This document shows, piece after piece, positions 7,728-18,241 of a DNA stretch of 64,000 nucleotides. The position numbers were made by a program, and so were the translations under genes. How positions within the stretch are numbered: the first letter of the stretch is position 1; every line of letters begins with the position of its first letter. A model generated the notes under the pieces. The model saw only the letters and a program-made list of their open reading frames with translations. It was not told the DNA's origin and did not search any database. Source of the DNA: Sphingomicrobium sp. XHP0239 (GTDB taxonomy: Bacteria > Pseudomonadota > Alphaproteobacteria > Sphingomonadales > Sphingomonadaceae); NCBI RefSeq assembly GCF_039555325.1, contig NZ_CP154608.1, positions 310,001 to 374,000 on the forward strand, in the 5' to 3' direction.

Positions 7728-9266
7728 ATGATGACGACCGCACTGGCCGCCGGCTTCATGGCCCTCGCGATCGCCCAGCCTGCCGAGGCGCAGCCGGTCG
7801 AGACGCAGCGTATCCTTGCCCAGGCGCCCGATCCCTCCGACGATCGCGACACGCTCGCGGAGGCCTTGCGGCAGACCTATTTCACCAACCCCACGCTGAC
7901 CGGTCAGCGCGAGGGGTTGCGCGCCACCGATGCGCTGGTCGAAATCGCCCGTTCGGCGGGCCGTCCCAGCGTCAGCGGCACGGTCGGCGTGACCCGCGAC
8001 CTGACCCAGTCGGGCGTGTTCCGCAGTTCGGGGCTGGGGCCGTTCCTCAACGGGCGCGTCGACGTCAACTATCCGATCTTCAACGGCGGGGCGATCCGCA
8101 ACGACATCCGTGCCGCCGACGCGCGGGTCGACGCCGGACGCGCCACCCTGCGCGCGGTCGAGGGCGATATCTTCGTCGAAGCGGTGACCGCCTATCTCGA
8201 CGTGCTGCGCGACCGCGCGGTGGTCGAACTCAACGAGAATCAGGTCGAGGTACTGCAGACCAACCTGCAGGCGACCAGCGACCGGTTCGAGATCGGCGAC
8301 ACCACCCGCACGGACGTCGCCCAGTCCGAATCGCGGCTGCAACTGGCCCGCGCCCGCCTCGCGACCGCCGAGGGTACGCTGGCGTCGAGCGAGGAGAATT
8401 ACCGCCGCGTGATTGGCGAGGAGCCCGGCGATCTGGCCACACCGCCGCCGCTTCCGCCCCTCCCCGAGACCGCGCCAGAAGCGGTGCGGATCGCGCTTGC
8501 CGACAATCCCGACCTGATCGCCGTCGCGCGGCAGACCGACGCGGCGGGCTTCGACGTCGCCTCGACGCGGGCCAGCCGATTGCCGACCGTCTCGGCCAAC
8601 GCCAACGGCCAATATGTCAACACGATCTCCGGCGACGTCGGCAGCAATCCGATCACCGGCGCCAGCAACCCTCGGACCGGCACCGCGACCGCGGCGGGCA
8701 TCAACGTTCGCATTCCGATCTTCCAGGGCGGTTTGCCTTCGGCGCAGCTGGCCCGCGCCCGCGCGCTGGAGGGGCAGGCGTTCGAACAGCTGGTCGCGAC
8801 CGAACGTTTCGTCATTGCCAATGCATCGAGCGCGCTGGCCCGATACGAAGCCTCGCTCCGCTCGATCGAGGCCAACGAAGTGGCCGTCGACGCCGCCGAA
8901 CTGGCGCTCGAAGGCGCACGGCTCGAACGGTCGATCGGCAACCGCTCGGTGCTGTTCGTCCTCGATGCCGAACAGGAATTGCTGAACGCGCAGGTCGATC
9001 TTGTGACCGCCGAGCGCAACGCCTACGTCAATGGTTTCCAGCTGCTCAACGCGATGGGCCAGGCGGAGGCAGAGGACCTCGGGCTCGACGGCGGAGCGCT
9101 CTACGATCCGCTCGGCAGCTATCGCGAAGTGTCGGATGTCTGGTGGGACTGGTCGGGCGATCGGCCGAGCACGCTCGACGCGACCCGCACGGTCCGCCCC
9201 GAGGAACTGCCCAAGAACCCGGTCGTGACCGAGGAACTGCTCGAGGACGTGACAGAGACGCCATAA
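7728..9266 (+). CDS. tolC: TolC-family outer membrane efflux/type I secretion channel
   Basis: A 512-residue outer membrane protein with a signal peptide ending near AQPAEA. It has the two repeated OEP domains typical of TolC: the first around RPSVSGTVGVTRDL and VDVNYPIFNGG, the second around RLPTVSANANGQY and VRIPIFQGG, each followed by long periplasmic helices. As a trimer it would form the exit duct for a type I secretion or RND efflux machine; no such inner-membrane partner lies in this window. Two in-frame ATGs (7728, 7731) follow an AAAGGGGAGGGG ribosome-binding site, and either may be used. PopZ-like follows after 18 bp. Confidence 0.93.
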   Translation: MMTTALAAGFMALAIAQPAEAQPVETQRILAQAPDPSDDRDTLAEALRQTYFTNPTLTGQREGLRATDALVEIARSAGRPSVSGTVGVTRDLTQSGVFRSSGLGPFLNGRVDVNYPIFNGGAIRNDIRAADARVDAGRATLRAVEGDIFVEAVTAYLDVLRDRAVVELNENQVEVLQTNLQATSDRFEIGDTTRTDVAQSESRLQLARARLATAEGTLASSEENYRRVIGEEPGDLATPPPLPPLPETAPEAVRIALADNPDLIAVARQTDAAGFDVASTRASRLPTVSANANGQYVNTISGDVGSNPITGASNPRTGTATAAGINVRIPIFQGGLPSAQLARARALEGQAFEQLVATERFVIANASSALARYEASLRSIEANEVAVDAAELALEGARLERSIGNRSVLFVLDAEQELLNAQVDLVTAERNAYVNGFQLLNAMGQAEAEDLGLDGGALYDPLGSYREVSDVWWDWSGDRPSTLDATRTVRPEELPKNPVVTEELLEDVTETP

Positions 9267-9284
9267 TCGGCGATAGGGACGCTG

Positions 9285-9746
9285 ATGACCCGGCCCAACG
9301 AACCCTCGATGGAAGATATTCTCGCCTCGATCAAAAAGGTGATCGCGGAAGACCGTCCGACTGTCGGCCCGTCGGCCGTCGATGACGATGAGCCCGGCCC
9401 CGATCCCGCCAACGACGCGGCGGACGAGGAAACGGCCGAGGACGTTCTCGACCTCGATGCCGCCAGCATGGCGACGCGTCCCGGCACCGGGCACCAGCCC
9501 GCGACGCCGCCCGCGTCGGTCGCTTCGCTGATGGCCGAGGAAACGGCCAGCGGCACCCGCGCGCGGCTCGACGAACTGGCGAATGCGGTGGCCAGCGCGC
9601 CCGCGGGCGTCGCCAACCCGCTCGAGGAAATGGTCCGCGAGATGCTCCGCCCGATGCTTAAGCAATGGCTCGACGAGCGGCTGCCCGGCATCGTCGATGA
9701 ACATGTCCGCAGCGAGATCAGCCGCATTACCGGGCGCAAGCTCTAG
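9285..9746 (+). CDS. PopZ-like polar organizing protein (DUF2497)
   Basis: A 153-residue acidic protein. The N-terminus EPSMEDILASIKKVIAEDR and the C-terminal helices from NPLEEMVREMLRPMLKQWLDE to SEISRITGRKL are the two conserved ends of the DUF2497/PopZ family. The middle, about residues 30-95, is a low-complexity stretch rich in Asp, Glu, Pro and Ala. In Caulobacter PopZ self-assembles at the pole and anchors ParB-parS. In alphaproteobacteria the gene commonly lies close to valS, as here with one gene between. Role at the pole in this organism is inferred from the family only. Confidence 0.87.
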   Translation: MTRPNEPSMEDILASIKKVIAEDRPTVGPSAVDDDEPGPDPANDAADEETAEDVLDLDAASMATRPGTGHQPATPPASVASLMAEETASGTRARLDELANAVASAPAGVANPLEEMVREMLRPMLKQWLDERLPGIVDEHVRSEISRITGRKL

Positions 9747-9791
9747 CCGGTTCCGCTTGCGAAACGGGGCCGCCTCGCTAGCCTCCGCCCC

Positions 9792-11861
9792 ATGAAAACG
9801 ACTCTCGCGCTCGCCGCGCTCGCCACCGCCCTCTTCCCCGCCGCCATCGCCGATGCGCGTCCGATGACGCCCGAGGACCTGGTCCGCATTCCCCGCGTCG
9901 GGTCGCCGACCGTGTTGCCCAATGGCAAGGTGGCGCTCGTGCCGATCTCCTATGCCAAGGATGATCTTTCGGGACGCGAGACGCGGCAGGCGATCCTCAA
10001 TCTCGACAACGGAAACTTGACGTTCGGCACCCCCGACGGTGATGCCTTCTCTATTCCCGGCGCGCGGATCGGCGGCGACGGCAACGTCTATTACGTCTCC
10101 GACGATGACGGCAGCGCCCAGCTCTATCGCGTCGTTCCGGGCGAGCGGCCCGCGGTAGTCAGCGGTTTTTCGGGCGGCGAGATCGACGATTACGTACTCT
10201 CGCCCAACGGCGAATATGTCGTGTTTCTGGCGACCCGGGACCTTGATTGCACAGACTTCGCCTGCGGCAATGTCGAGGCGCGCGACGAAGGCGGTAACGC
10301 GCTCGAATTCAACGAGATTTTCGTGCGGCAGTGGGACAGCTGGGTCGATCCCGGCGTGAAGGCGCAACTCTACGGCTATCGGATCAAGGACGGGCGCCTC
10401 GTCGGCAACGGCGTCGTGCTGGGGCGGGGACTGACCGGCAATACTCCCTCGCGGCCTTTCGGCGGATCGGAAGAAATCAGCGTCGCCAACGACGGCATGG
10501 TCTATTTCGCGCAACGCGCGGGCGGATCTGCCGAGCCCACCTCGACCAACCTCGATATCTATGCCGCTTCGATCGACGGTACGGTCGATCGTCGCAATCT
10601 CACCGACGATAACGAGGCATACGACAGCCTCCCGACGGTTTCGCCCGATGGCCGGATGCTGGCTTATGTCGCGATGGAGCGACCGGGGTACGAGAGCGAC
10701 AAGCTCAGCCTCATGGTCCGCGATCTCGCCAGCGGTCGGACGCGAAACCTGTCGGAAGGCTGGGACGTCAGCGTCGGCTCGATCGCATGGAGCCCTGACG
10801 GGCGTTCGCTCTACGTCACGACCGGAGAGGTCATGGAACATCCGTTAACCATGATCGACGTGGCGAGCGGTCGCCGCACCCGGCTGGTCGAGGAAGGCAA
10901 TGTCGGTTCGGTGGTGCCGCTCGCCAACGGGCGAGTCCTCTATTCGATGAACAGCATCACCAGTCCCACCGAACTTTATCTCTACGACCCGGCGAGCCGG
11001 TCCTCGCGCCAGCTGACCAACGTCACCGGCCCCGCGATGGGCGAAATCGACCCCGTCACCTTCGACAAGTTCAGTTTCGAGGGCGCCGAAGGCGACACCG
11101 TCTGGGGCTTCCGCCTCAAGCCCGCCGACCGCGTCGGCGACCTTCCCGTCGCCTTCGTCGTCCACGGAGGGCCGCAGGGCAGCTTCGGCAACAGCTGGTC
11201 GACGCGCTGGAACCCGCGCATGATCTCGGCGCCGGGCTATGGCGTCGTGTCGATCGATTTCCACGGGTCGACGGGTTACGGACAGGATTTCACCGACAGC
11301 ATCAACCAGGACTGGGGCGGCAAGCCGCTCGAGGATCTGCAGTTGGGTCTCGCCCATGCGCTCCAGATGGACGAACAGCTCGACGGGGATCGTATCTGTG
11401 CGCTGGGCGCCAGCTACGGCGGGTTCATGATGAACTGGATTGCGGGCAACTGGTCCCACCGGTTCGACTGCCTCGTCAATCACGCCGGTCTCTTCGACAC
11501 GCGCAGCTTCTATTATGTGACGGAGGAATTGTGGTTCCCGCGTTGGGATTTCGGCGGCAGCTACGCCGAACAAAGCGAGGTCTACGAGCGGTGGAATCCC
11601 GTCAATCATGTCGACGACTGGCAAACCCCGATGCTCGTCATCCACGGGCTGAAGGACTATCGCGTTCCCTACGGCCAGGGCCTCGGCGCCTTCACCGCAC
11701 TGCAGGAACGCGACATTCCCTCGAAGCTCCTGATCTTCCCCGACGAGAACCACTGGATCCTCGACGGCGAGAACTGGATCCGCTGGCAGAGCGAGGTGCA
11801 CGAATGGATGGCCCACTGGACCGCGCCGGAGATCGACCGCAGCCTCGACATGATGGAATAG
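9792..11861 (+). CDS. S9 family prolyl-oligopeptidase-like peptidase, exported
   Basis: A 689-residue protein with a signal peptide (residues 1-22, ending IADA). The N-terminal two thirds form a beta-propeller with TolB/WD-like repeats such as SPDGRMLAYVAM and AWSPDGRSLYVT. The C-terminal hydrolase domain has the nucleophile in GASYGG (Ser541), an Asp in HGLKDYRVP, and the catalytic His in PDENHWI. S9 enzymes of this type (DPP or acylaminoacyl peptidase group) cleave short peptides; an exported form fits peptide scavenging in the periplasm. It is separated from PopZ-like by 45 bp and from valS by 39 bp. Confidence 0.92.
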   Translation: MKTTLALAALATALFPAAIADARPMTPEDLVRIPRVGSPTVLPNGKVALVPISYAKDDLSGRETRQAILNLDNGNLTFGTPDGDAFSIPGARIGGDGNVYYVSDDDGSAQLYRVVPGERPAVVSGFSGGEIDDYVLSPNGEYVVFLATRDLDCTDFACGNVEARDEGGNALEFNEIFVRQWDSWVDPGVKAQLYGYRIKDGRLVGNGVVLGRGLTGNTPSRPFGGSEEISVANDGMVYFAQRAGGSAEPTSTNLDIYAASIDGTVDRRNLTDDNEAYDSLPTVSPDGRMLAYVAMERPGYESDKLSLMVRDLASGRTRNLSEGWDVSVGSIAWSPDGRSLYVTTGEVMEHPLTMIDVASGRRTRLVEEGNVGSVVPLANGRVLYSMNSITSPTELYLYDPASRSSRQLTNVTGPAMGEIDPVTFDKFSFEGAEGDTVWGFRLKPADRVGDLPVAFVVHGGPQGSFGNSWSTRWNPRMISAPGYGVVSIDFHGSTGYGQDFTDSINQDWGGKPLEDLQLGLAHALQMDEQLDGDRICALGASYGGFMMNWIAGNWSHRFDCLVNHAGLFDTRSFYYVTEELWFPRWDFGGSYAEQSEVYERWNPVNHVDDWQTPMLVIHGLKDYRVPYGQGLGAFTALQERDIPSKLLIFPDENHWILDGENWIRWQSEVHEWMAHWTAPEIDRSLDMME

Positions 11862-11900
11862 CTTGATGGTGGGGGCGGGGACCATTACCCGCTCAAAACC

Positions 11901-14645
11901 ATGACCGAGCTATCCAAGACGTTCGAACCCGCGGCCATCGAGGCCAAATGGTACCAGCATTGGGAAGAGGCGGGGCTGTTCCGTCCCGACCGCCCCGATG
12001 CCGAGCCCTATACGATCATCATGCCGCCGCCCAACGTCACGGGCGTGCTGCACATCGGCCACGCGCTGGACGATACGCTCCAGGACATCCTCATCCGCAA
12101 GGCACGGATGGAGGGCAAGGACGCGCTCTGGGTCGCGGGCATGGACCATGCGGGTATCGCCACGCAGATGGTCGTCGAACGCCAGCTCGACGAGCGGCAG
12201 ATCAAGCGCACCGACCTCGGCCGCGAGACGTTCGTCGAGAAGGTCTGGGAGTGGAAGGAAGAAAGCGGCGGCCAGATCACGCGCCAGCTCCGCCGCCTCG
12301 GCGCCAGCTGCGACTGGGAAAACGAGCGCTTCACGATGGACGAGGGGTTCAACCGCGCCGTCACCCACGTCTTCGTCGAACTTTACAAGCGCGGACTGAT
12401 GTACCGCGCCAAGCGGCTCGTGAACTGGGATCCCAAGTTCAAGACCGCCATCTCCGATCTCGAGGTCGAGAACCACGAGGTCGCGGGCCACATGTGGCAC
12501 TTCAAATATCCGCTCGCGGGCGGGAAGACCTACACCTACGTCGAGAAGGACGAGGACGGGAACGTCACGCTCACCGAGGAGCGCGACTATATCTCGATCG
12601 CGACGACGCGCCCCGAGACGATGCTCGGCGACGGCGCGGTCGCGGTGCATCCCGACGACGCGCGTTATGCGCCGATCGTCGGCAAGCTGTGTGAGATCCC
12701 GGTGGGGCCGAAGGAGCACCGCCGCCTGATCCCGATCATCACCGACGACTATCCCGATCCCGATTTCGGTTCGGGGGCGGTGAAGATCACCGGCGCGCAC
12801 GACGAGAACGACTATGGCGTCGCGCAGCGCAACGGCATCCCCATGTACCGGCTAATGGACGATGCCGCGGCGATGCGCGCCGACGGCGTGCCCTATGCCG
12901 AGGCGTCGGCGGCGGCGATGGAGATCGCGAAGGGCGGCGAGGTCGATCCCGACGCGGTCGATGCGCTCAATCTCGTTCCCGACGAATATCGCGGCCTCGA
13001 CCGCTACGAAGCGCGCAAGCGCGTCGTCGCGGACATCGACGCCGACGGCAACATGATCCGCGTCGAGGACAAGACGATCATGCAGCCCTTCGGCGACCGG
13101 TCGGGTCTGGTCATCGAACCGATGCTCACCGACCAATGGTACGTGGATGCCGAGACGTTGGCGAAGCCCGCCCTCGACGCGGTGCGCTCGGGCGACATCG
13201 CCGTCGTGCCCGAGACGTGGAAGAAGACCTGGTACAATTGGCTCGAAAACATCCAGCCGTGGTGCGTGAGCCGCCAGCTGTGGTGGGGGCATCGCATCCC
13301 CGCCTGGTATGACGAGAGCGGCGAGGTCTATGTCGCCCCGACGCTCGAAGATGCACAGGATCAGGCGGGCCCGGACAAGGTGCTTCGGCAGGACGAGGAT
13401 GTGCTCGACACCTGGTTCTCGAGTGCGCTGTGGCCGTTCGCGACCCTCGGCTGGCCTGAGGAGACCGAGACGCTCAAACGCCACTATCCCAACGACGTCC
13501 TCATCTCGGGCTTCGACATCATCTTCTTCTGGGATGCCCGCATGGCGATGCAGGGCTTCGAGTTCATGGGCGAGAAGCCGTGGAAGACGCTCTATCTCCA
13601 CGGTCTCGTCCGCGACGCGCAGGGCGCCAAGATGTCCAAGTCGAAGGGCAATACGGTCGACCCGCTCGAGATCGTCGATCGCTACGGAGCCGACGCGCTG
13701 CGCTTCACCCTGTGCGCGATGGAGAGCCAGGGGCGCGACATCAAATTGGATGAGAAGCGCGTCGAGGGTTACCGCAATTTCGCGACCAAGCTGTGGAACG
13801 CCGCGCGGTTCCTCCAGCACAACGGCATTGGCGCGAGCGACAGCATCGCGGCACCCGCGGCGGAAAAGGCGGTCAATCGCTGGATCGTCGGCGAGACCGT
13901 CCATACGCTCGCCAGGCTGGAAAAAGCCTTCGAGGAACTGCGCTTCGACGGCATGGCCGACGCCGTCTATCACTTCGCGTGGGGCACGTTTTGCGACTGG
14001 TACGTCGAACTGATCAAAGGCGAGATGGACGAGGAGACCAAGGCGGTCGCCGCCTGGGCGTTCGACCAGATTCTCGTCATGCTCCATCCCTTCATGCCCT
14101 TCGTGACCGAAGAACTTTGGCACAGCATGGGGACACGCCCCTACGATCTGATCGTGGCGAAATGGCCGCAGCCGGAAGCCGAAGTCGATGCGCAAGCGAA
14201 GGCGGACGTCGACTGGGCGATCGCGCTGGTGTCGGAGGTGCGGACCTTGCGGGCGGAACTGAACGTCCCCTGGTCGAACAGGTTGACGCTGCACCCGCTC
14301 GACGGCGGGCCGACCGATGCGGGCGACGCGCTCGACCGGATGGGCAAGGCCGAATGGGGCCGACCGGTCGACAGCGCCGAGCCGGGTTCGGCGCAGATCG
14401 TCGTGAAGGGAAAGAGCTACGCCGTGCCGCTGGCGGAGGCCATCGACCTCGACGCCGAACGCGCTCGCCTGTCGAAGGCGGCGGACGCCGCGGAGAAGGA
14501 AGTGAAGTCCCTCGAAGGGCGCCTCAACAACGCCAACTTCGTCGAACGCGCCAAGCCCGAAGCGGTCGAGAAGGCGCGCGCCGACCATGCCGCGCGCAGC
14601 GAGGAGGCGCAGCGTCTCCGCGCCGCGCTGGAGCGGTTGGGGTGA
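11901..14645 (+). CDS. valS: valyl-tRNA synthetase
   Basis: A 914-residue class I aminoacyl-tRNA synthetase that charges tRNA-Val. The HIGH signature is at residues 51-54 (VLHIGHALD) and the KMSKS loop at 577-581. The editing domain lies between them, with [17 protein letters not shown] visible. The anticodon-binding domain and a C-terminal coiled coil ([19 protein letters not shown]) complete the standard ValS layout and length. The stop codon overlaps the GTG start of hemB, so hemB translation is likely coupled to valS. Confidence 0.98.
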   Translation: MTELSKTFEPAAIEAKWYQHWEEAGLFRPDRPDAEPYTIIMPPPNVTGVLHIGHALDDTLQDILIRKARMEGKDALWVAGMDHAGIATQMVVERQLDERQIKRTDLGRETFVEKVWEWKEESGGQITRQLRRLGASCDWENERFTMDEGFNRAVTHVFVELYKRGLMYRAKRLVNWDPKFKTAISDLEVENHEVAGHMWHFKYPLAGGKTYTYVEKDEDGNVTLTEERDYISIATTRPETMLGDGAVAVHPDDARYAPIVGKLCEIPVGPKEHRRLIPIITDDYPDPDFGSGAVKITGAHDENDYGVAQRNGIPMYRLMDDAAAMRADGVPYAEASAAAMEIAKGGEVDPDAVDALNLVPDEYRGLDRYEARKRVVADIDADGNMIRVEDKTIMQPFGDRSGLVIEPMLTDQWYVDAETLAKPALDAVRSGDIAVVPETWKKTWYNWLENIQPWCVSRQLWWGHRIPAWYDESGEVYVAPTLEDAQDQAGPDKVLRQDEDVLDTWFSSALWPFATLGWPEETETLKRHYPNDVLISGFDIIFFWDARMAMQGFEFMGEKPWKTLYLHGLVRDAQGAKMSKSKGNTVDPLEIVDRYGADALRFTLCAMESQGRDIKLDEKRVEGYRNFATKLWNAARFLQHNGIGASDSIAAPAAEKAVNRWIVGETVHTLARLEKAFEELRFDGMADAVYHFAWGTFCDWYVELIKGEMDEETKAVAAWAFDQILVMLHPFMPFVTEELWHSMGTRPYDLIVAKWPQPEAEVDAQAKADVDWAIALVSEVRTLRAELNVPWSNRLTLHPLDGGPTDAGDALDRMGKAEWGRPVDSAEPGSAQIVVKGKSYAVPLAEAIDLDAERARLSKAADAAEKEVKSLEGRLNNANFVERAKPEAVEKARADHAARSEEAQRLRAALERLG

Positions 14646-15625
14646 GCTTCCCCTCCACTCGGATGCGCCGCCGCCGCACCGCGCCGTGGATGCGCGCGAT
14701 GCTGCGCGAACATCGGTTGCATCCCAGCGATCTGATCTGGCCGTTGTTCGTGTGCGAAGGGTCGGGCGAGGAGCAGCCGGTCGCCGCGCTTCGCGGCGTG
14801 TCGCGCTGGTCGGTCGACGGGATCGTCGAGCGCGCCCGCGAAGCCGCCGCCGCGGGCATTCCCGCGGTTGCCCTGTTTCCGAACACCGCCGACGCCGACC
14901 GTAGCGAGGACGCCGCGGAGGCGCTCAATCCCGACAATCTCGTCTGTCGCGCGATTCGCGCGATCAAGGATGCGGACATCGCGATCGGGGTGATGACCGA
15001 CGTCGCCCTCGATCCCTACACCAGCCACGGCCACGACGGCATCGTCGACGAGGCTGGCCGCGTCCGCAACGACGCGACGGTCGAGATCCTCGCCCGGCAG
15101 GCGGTGGTACAGGCCGAGGCGGGCGCCGATATCGTCGCCCCGTCGGACATGATGGACGGGCGCATCGGCGCGATCCGCGACGCGCTCGAGGAGGCGGGCC
15201 ATCCCGATACGGCCATCATGGCCTATGCCGCCAAATACGCCTCCGCGCTCTACGGGCCCTTCCGCGAGGCGGTGGGCTCGGGCGACCGGCTGAAGGGCGA
15301 CAAGCGCGGCTACCAGATGGACCCCGCCAACGGGGTCGAGGCACTGGACGAGGTCGAACTCGACATCGACGAAGGCGCCGATTTCGTGATGGTGAAGCCC
15401 GGAATGCTCTATCTCGACGTGGTGGCACGGGTCGTCGATGCGTTCGAGACACCCGTGTTCGCCTACATGACCAGCGGGGAATATGCGATGATCGAGGAAG
15501 CGGCGGCGGCGGGCGCGGGGAACCGCGAGGCGATGCTGATGGAAGCGCTCACCGCGTTCAAGCGCGCGGGTGCGACCGGCATCCTCACATACCACGCCCT
15601 CGAGATCGCGCGGAAGATCGCATGA
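14642..15625 (+). CDS. hemB: delta-aminolevulinic acid dehydratase (porphobilinogen synthase)
   Basis: A 327-residue enzyme joining two 5-aminolevulinate molecules into porphobilinogen in heme synthesis. The Schiff-base lysine is in [11 protein letters not shown] (Lys252), and the second active-site lysine is in [13 protein letters not shown]. The metal region reads [16 protein letters not shown] and has no zinc cysteines, as is usual for the magnesium/potassium-type alphaproteobacterial enzymes. I take the GTG at 14642, overlapping the valS stop, with GGAG upstream; an ATG at 14663 is the alternative and would drop seven residues. Its TGA overlaps the ATG of the permease gene. Confidence 0.97.
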   Translation: MSFPSTRMRRRRTAPWMRAMLREHRLHPSDLIWPLFVCEGSGEEQPVAALRGVSRWSVDGIVERAREAAAAGIPAVALFPNTADADRSEDAAEALNPDNLVCRAIRAIKDADIAIGVMTDVALDPYTSHGHDGIVDEAGRVRNDATVEILARQAVVQAEAGADIVAPSDMMDGRIGAIRDALEEAGHPDTAIMAYAAKYASALYGPFREAVGSGDRLKGDKRGYQMDPANGVEALDEVELDIDEGADFVMVKPGMLYLDVVARVVDAFETPVFAYMTSGEYAMIEEAAAAGAGNREAMLMEALTAFKRAGATGILTYHALEIARKIA

Positions 15626-16917
15626 GCCAGCTGAAGCAATCGACCGGCAAATATGCCCGCACGATGGGCACGTTCGGCGTGTTGCTCCTGGTCGTCAACG
15701 GACTGATCGGCGCCGGCATCTTCGGGCTCCCCGAGGTGCTGCACGAGGCGGTCGGCACCTTCGCCCCCTGGCTGCTGCTTCTCGGCGGCATCCTCGTCGG
15801 CTGCATCGCCATCTGCTTCGCCCAGTTGACGAGCCTGACGGACCGTTCGGGCGGCCCACAGCGCTTCACCACCGATGCCTTCGGCCGTTTTCCGGGGTTT
15901 CAGGTCGGCTGGCTGTTCTATTCCGCCCGCGTGGTCAGCGACGGTGCGAACGTCCTCGTGCTGCTGGCATATGCCGCCGCCATCTGGCCGCTGATGGAAG
16001 GCGGGCTGGCGCAGGATATCGCGATCGTCGCGATCGTCGGCGCCATCACCATCGTCAACATCGTCGGCCTCAAGAATGTGGTCGCGGTGCTCGGCACCAT
16101 GACCATCTTCAAGCTCGTCCCGCTGTTCGTCCTCATCGTCGTGGGCCTCGGCGCGGCCGCCGCCCCCGGTCCCGTCGTCCTGCCGCAGGTCTCCGCGGTC
16201 GAAGGGATCGCGCTGGCCGCGCTCTACGCCTTCGTCGGATTCGAGAATGCGACCATTCCGGCGGGCGAGACCAAGAACCCGCAGCGCGCCATGCCGCGTG
16301 CGCTGCTGACGGGCCTCGCGTTCGTGACGCTCGTCTATTTCGCACTGCAATGGGCCTACAGCCTGTCGCCGCTGGCGGGCTCGGGGGCCGAAGCGCCGCT
16401 CGCCGCACTGGCGGGGAACCTGGGGGGCGAGATCGGCACGATCCTCCTGTCGGCGACCGTGGTCGTCAGCGTGCTCGCCAACCTCACGGCGGGTCAGACG
16501 TCCGCTTCGCGGATGACCCCCGCGCTGGCCGACGATCAGCTGCTTCCCGCATGGTTCGGCAAGGTCGGGCGCTTCGGAACGCCGGTCAACGCGATCGTCT
16601 TCCACGGCGTCCTCGGCATCCTGTTCGCACTGACGGGGACGTTCCTCGAACTGGCGATCGTCTCCACGCTCGCGCGATTGCTTGCCTATGTCGCGTCGAT
16701 CTGTTCGCTGCCCATCCTGCGGCGCGAGGCGGGACGGCGCGCGATCACGCTTCCGCTCGCCCTCGTCATGGGTATCGCGCTCGCGCTCAGCCTGTGGCTT
16801 TCGGCGCAGGCGGACCAGCAGCGCTGGATCATGCTCGCCATCTTCGCCGCCGTCGGCACCGGTCTTTACTTCATCGCGCGGCGCGAGCCCCAACCGGTGC
16901 CCGACGCGAATGCCTGA
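15622..16917 (+). CDS. APC superfamily amino acid permease
   Basis: A 431-residue integral membrane protein with about twelve hydrophobic helices. The first helix carries the APC signature LVVNGLIGAGIFGLPE, whose GxG break binds substrate. It should be a secondary transporter for an amino acid or polyamine; the substrate is not readable. ATGA overlap with hemB upstream and an 8-bp overlap with the acetyltransferase downstream place it in one tight unit, although no metabolic link with heme synthesis is clear. Confidence 0.88.
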   Translation: MSQLKQSTGKYARTMGTFGVLLLVVNGLIGAGIFGLPEVLHEAVGTFAPWLLLLGGILVGCIAICFAQLTSLTDRSGGPQRFTTDAFGRFPGFQVGWLFYSARVVSDGANVLVLLAYAAAIWPLMEGGLAQDIAIVAIVGAITIVNIVGLKNVVAVLGTMTIFKLVPLFVLIVVGLGAAAAPGPVVLPQVSAVEGIALAALYAFVGFENATIPAGETKNPQRAMPRALLTGLAFVTLVYFALQWAYSLSPLAGSGAEAPLAALAGNLGGEIGTILLSATVVVSVLANLTAGQTSASRMTPALADDQLLPAWFGKVGRFGTPVNAIVFHGVLGILFALTGTFLELAIVSTLARLLAYVASICSLPILRREAGRRAITLPLALVMGIALALSLWLSAQADQQRWIMLAIFAAVGTGLYFIARREPQPVPDANA

Positions 16918-17485
16918 CCCGTTTCGGCACGAGACCGAGCGACTGATCCTGCGCGACTGGCGCGAGGAGGACAGCCGCCGCTTCTGGGAGGCGACGAACA
17001 CGCCGGCGGTAATGCGGTGGCTGGGCGGGCCGCAGCCGTTCGAGAACTGGCACGCCGGCTTCACCCGGCTTCAGGGCTACGTCCGCGACTACGGTCATTG
17101 TTTCTGGCTGGTCGAACGACGCGAAGATGGCGAACTGCTCGGCTTCTGCGGCCTCAAGAAGGTCAACTACGAGGGCGCCCCCAACCAGGGAACGCCCGAA
17201 ATCGGCTGGCGCCTCCGCGAGGAAGCGTGGGGCAGGGGCTATGCACGCGAAGCCGCGATCGCGTCGATGGATCTCGCCTTCGACCGTTTCGGCTATGATG
17301 AGGTTACCGCCATCACCGTCACGGGGAACGAGTCCAGTCGCACGCTCATGGAGCGGCTCGGCATGATCGAGGACCCCGGCCTCGCCTATCACGACGGCAA
17401 GTATAGCGACGCCTACGGCCCCGCGCGCCAGTGGATCATGACCGCGGATCGCTGGCCCGACGAGCGCGCGCGCCTGTCAGCCTAG
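16910..17485 (+). CDS. GNAT family N-acetyltransferase (RimJ/RimL type)
   Basis: A 191-residue GNAT protein. It opens with TERLILRDWREEDSRRFWE, as in RimJ/RimL-type acetyltransferases, and has the acetyl-CoA loop as EEAWGRGYAREA followed by NESSRTLMERLGM. It transfers acetyl from acetyl-CoA to an amine, possibly a protein N-terminus or small molecule. The ATG at 16910 lies inside the last codons of the permease gene. Its stop codon shares CTAG with the convergent lipoprotein gene. Confidence 0.9.
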   Translation: MPDPFRHETERLILRDWREEDSRRFWEATNTPAVMRWLGGPQPFENWHAGFTRLQGYVRDYGHCFWLVERREDGELLGFCGLKKVNYEGAPNQGTPEIGWRLREEAWGRGYAREAAIASMDLAFDRFGYDEVTAITVTGNESSRTLMERLGMIEDPGLAYHDGKYSDAYGPARQWIMTADRWPDERARLSA

Positions 17486-17976
17486 CCGCTAAGGCGGGCC
17501 GACAGCGACGCGAGCTGCGAACGCTGCTCCTCCGACACGCCCCGGGCCATGACGAGTTGCTCCTTCGCCGCGGCGCGGTCGGTGGGGGACGCCCATCCGT
17601 CGGCTTCGATCTGGTCGGTGACGAGCCGGTCGAGATCGGCCACCGCGACCGCGACATCCTCGTGCGCCCGTTCGAGCAGCGACAGCGCTTCCAACGCGAC
17701 GACCCAATTCTCGCTTCCCCGTGCTCCCGCGTTCGCCACCCGCGTCTGTGTCGGGCCCAACTGCCGGTCGAATTCTGCCCGGCCGGTCGTCAGCGCACGC
17801 TCGATGGCGTCGAGACGGTCGGCAATCGTGAGCGGACCCGGCGGCGGCTCGGGCGAACCGACGGGCAGCCGCGGATCGATGGATTCGGCGGGGCGGACGG
17901 CCAGCGAGGGACCCTCGAGGCTCGGCTGGCATGCGCCGAGCAGCAGGAGAACGAGGATGAAGGCGATGAAGCGCAT
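17482..17976 (-). CDS. putative lipoprotein of unknown function
   Basis: A 164-residue protein with a signal peptide and lipobox LLLLGAC at the N-terminus when read from the ATG at 17976. The mature part has a Pro-rich stretch (about residues 35-50) and then a predicted helical region rich in Ala, Glu and Arg. I do not recognise a family. A longer frame starting at 18021 adds 15 residues with no signal character. Convergent with the acetyltransferase; divergent from the tRNA-Arg gene. Confidence 0.7.
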   Translation of the reverse strand: MRFIAFILVLLLLGACQPSLEGPSLAVRPAESIDPRLPVGSPEPPPGPLTIADRLDAIERALTTGRAEFDRQLGPTQTRVANAGARGSENWVVALEALSLLERAHEDVAVAVADLDRLVTDQIEADGWASPTDRAAAKEQLVMARGVSEEQRSQLASLSARLSG

Positions 17977-18051
17977 CCCTGATTGCCTAGCCAGCGCCGC
18001 CGCACTGCGCAATGGCGGCACGACACGGGCCCCCCTTGCCGGAAAAAAGCC

Positions 18052-18080
18052 TTGAAAGCCCTCGGCCTGCCTTCTAATGC
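18052..18080 (+). promoter_or_regulatory. candidate promoter for tRNA-Arg(ACG)
   Basis: TTGAAA (18052-18057) and TAATGC (18075-18080) are separated by 17 bp and end 13 bp before the tRNA. The arrangement fits a sigma-70 type stable-RNA promoter. Confidence 0.5.
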
Positions 18081-18093
18081 CCCCTCAGCCCAA

Positions 18094-18170
18094 GCGCCCG
18101 TAGCTCAGCTGGATAGAGTACCTGACTACGAATCAGGTGGTCGGAGGTTCGAATCCTTCCGGGCGCGCCA
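18094..18170 (+). tRNA. tRNA-Arg (ACG anticodon)
   Basis: A complete 77-nt cloverleaf: acceptor GCGCCCG/CGGGCGC, anticodon stem CCTGA/TCAGG with loop CTACGAA (anticodon ACG), T arm with GGTTCGAATCC, and encoded CCA at 18168-18170. Confidence 0.98.
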
Positions 18171-18177
18171 TAATAGG

Positions 18178-18214
18178 AAAGGCCGCGGTCCCCATCGGGA
18201 TCGCGGCCTTTTTT
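18178..18214 (+). terminator. Rho-independent terminator of tRNA-Arg(ACG)
   Basis: A stem of AAGGCCGCG against CGCGGCCTT, with an inner TCCC/GGGA pairing, is followed by a run of six T (18209-18214). It starts eight bases after the tRNA, a textbook intrinsic terminator. Confidence 0.9.
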
Positions 18215-18241
18215 ATGTCCTGCGTGGATTGTGGCGAGAGT

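Noticed and set aside
7698..10841. 1047-codon open frame on the reverse strand
   Set aside because: It is antisense to tolC, the popZ-like gene and the S9 peptidase, which all have clear motifs. Long antisense frames are expected at this GC content.
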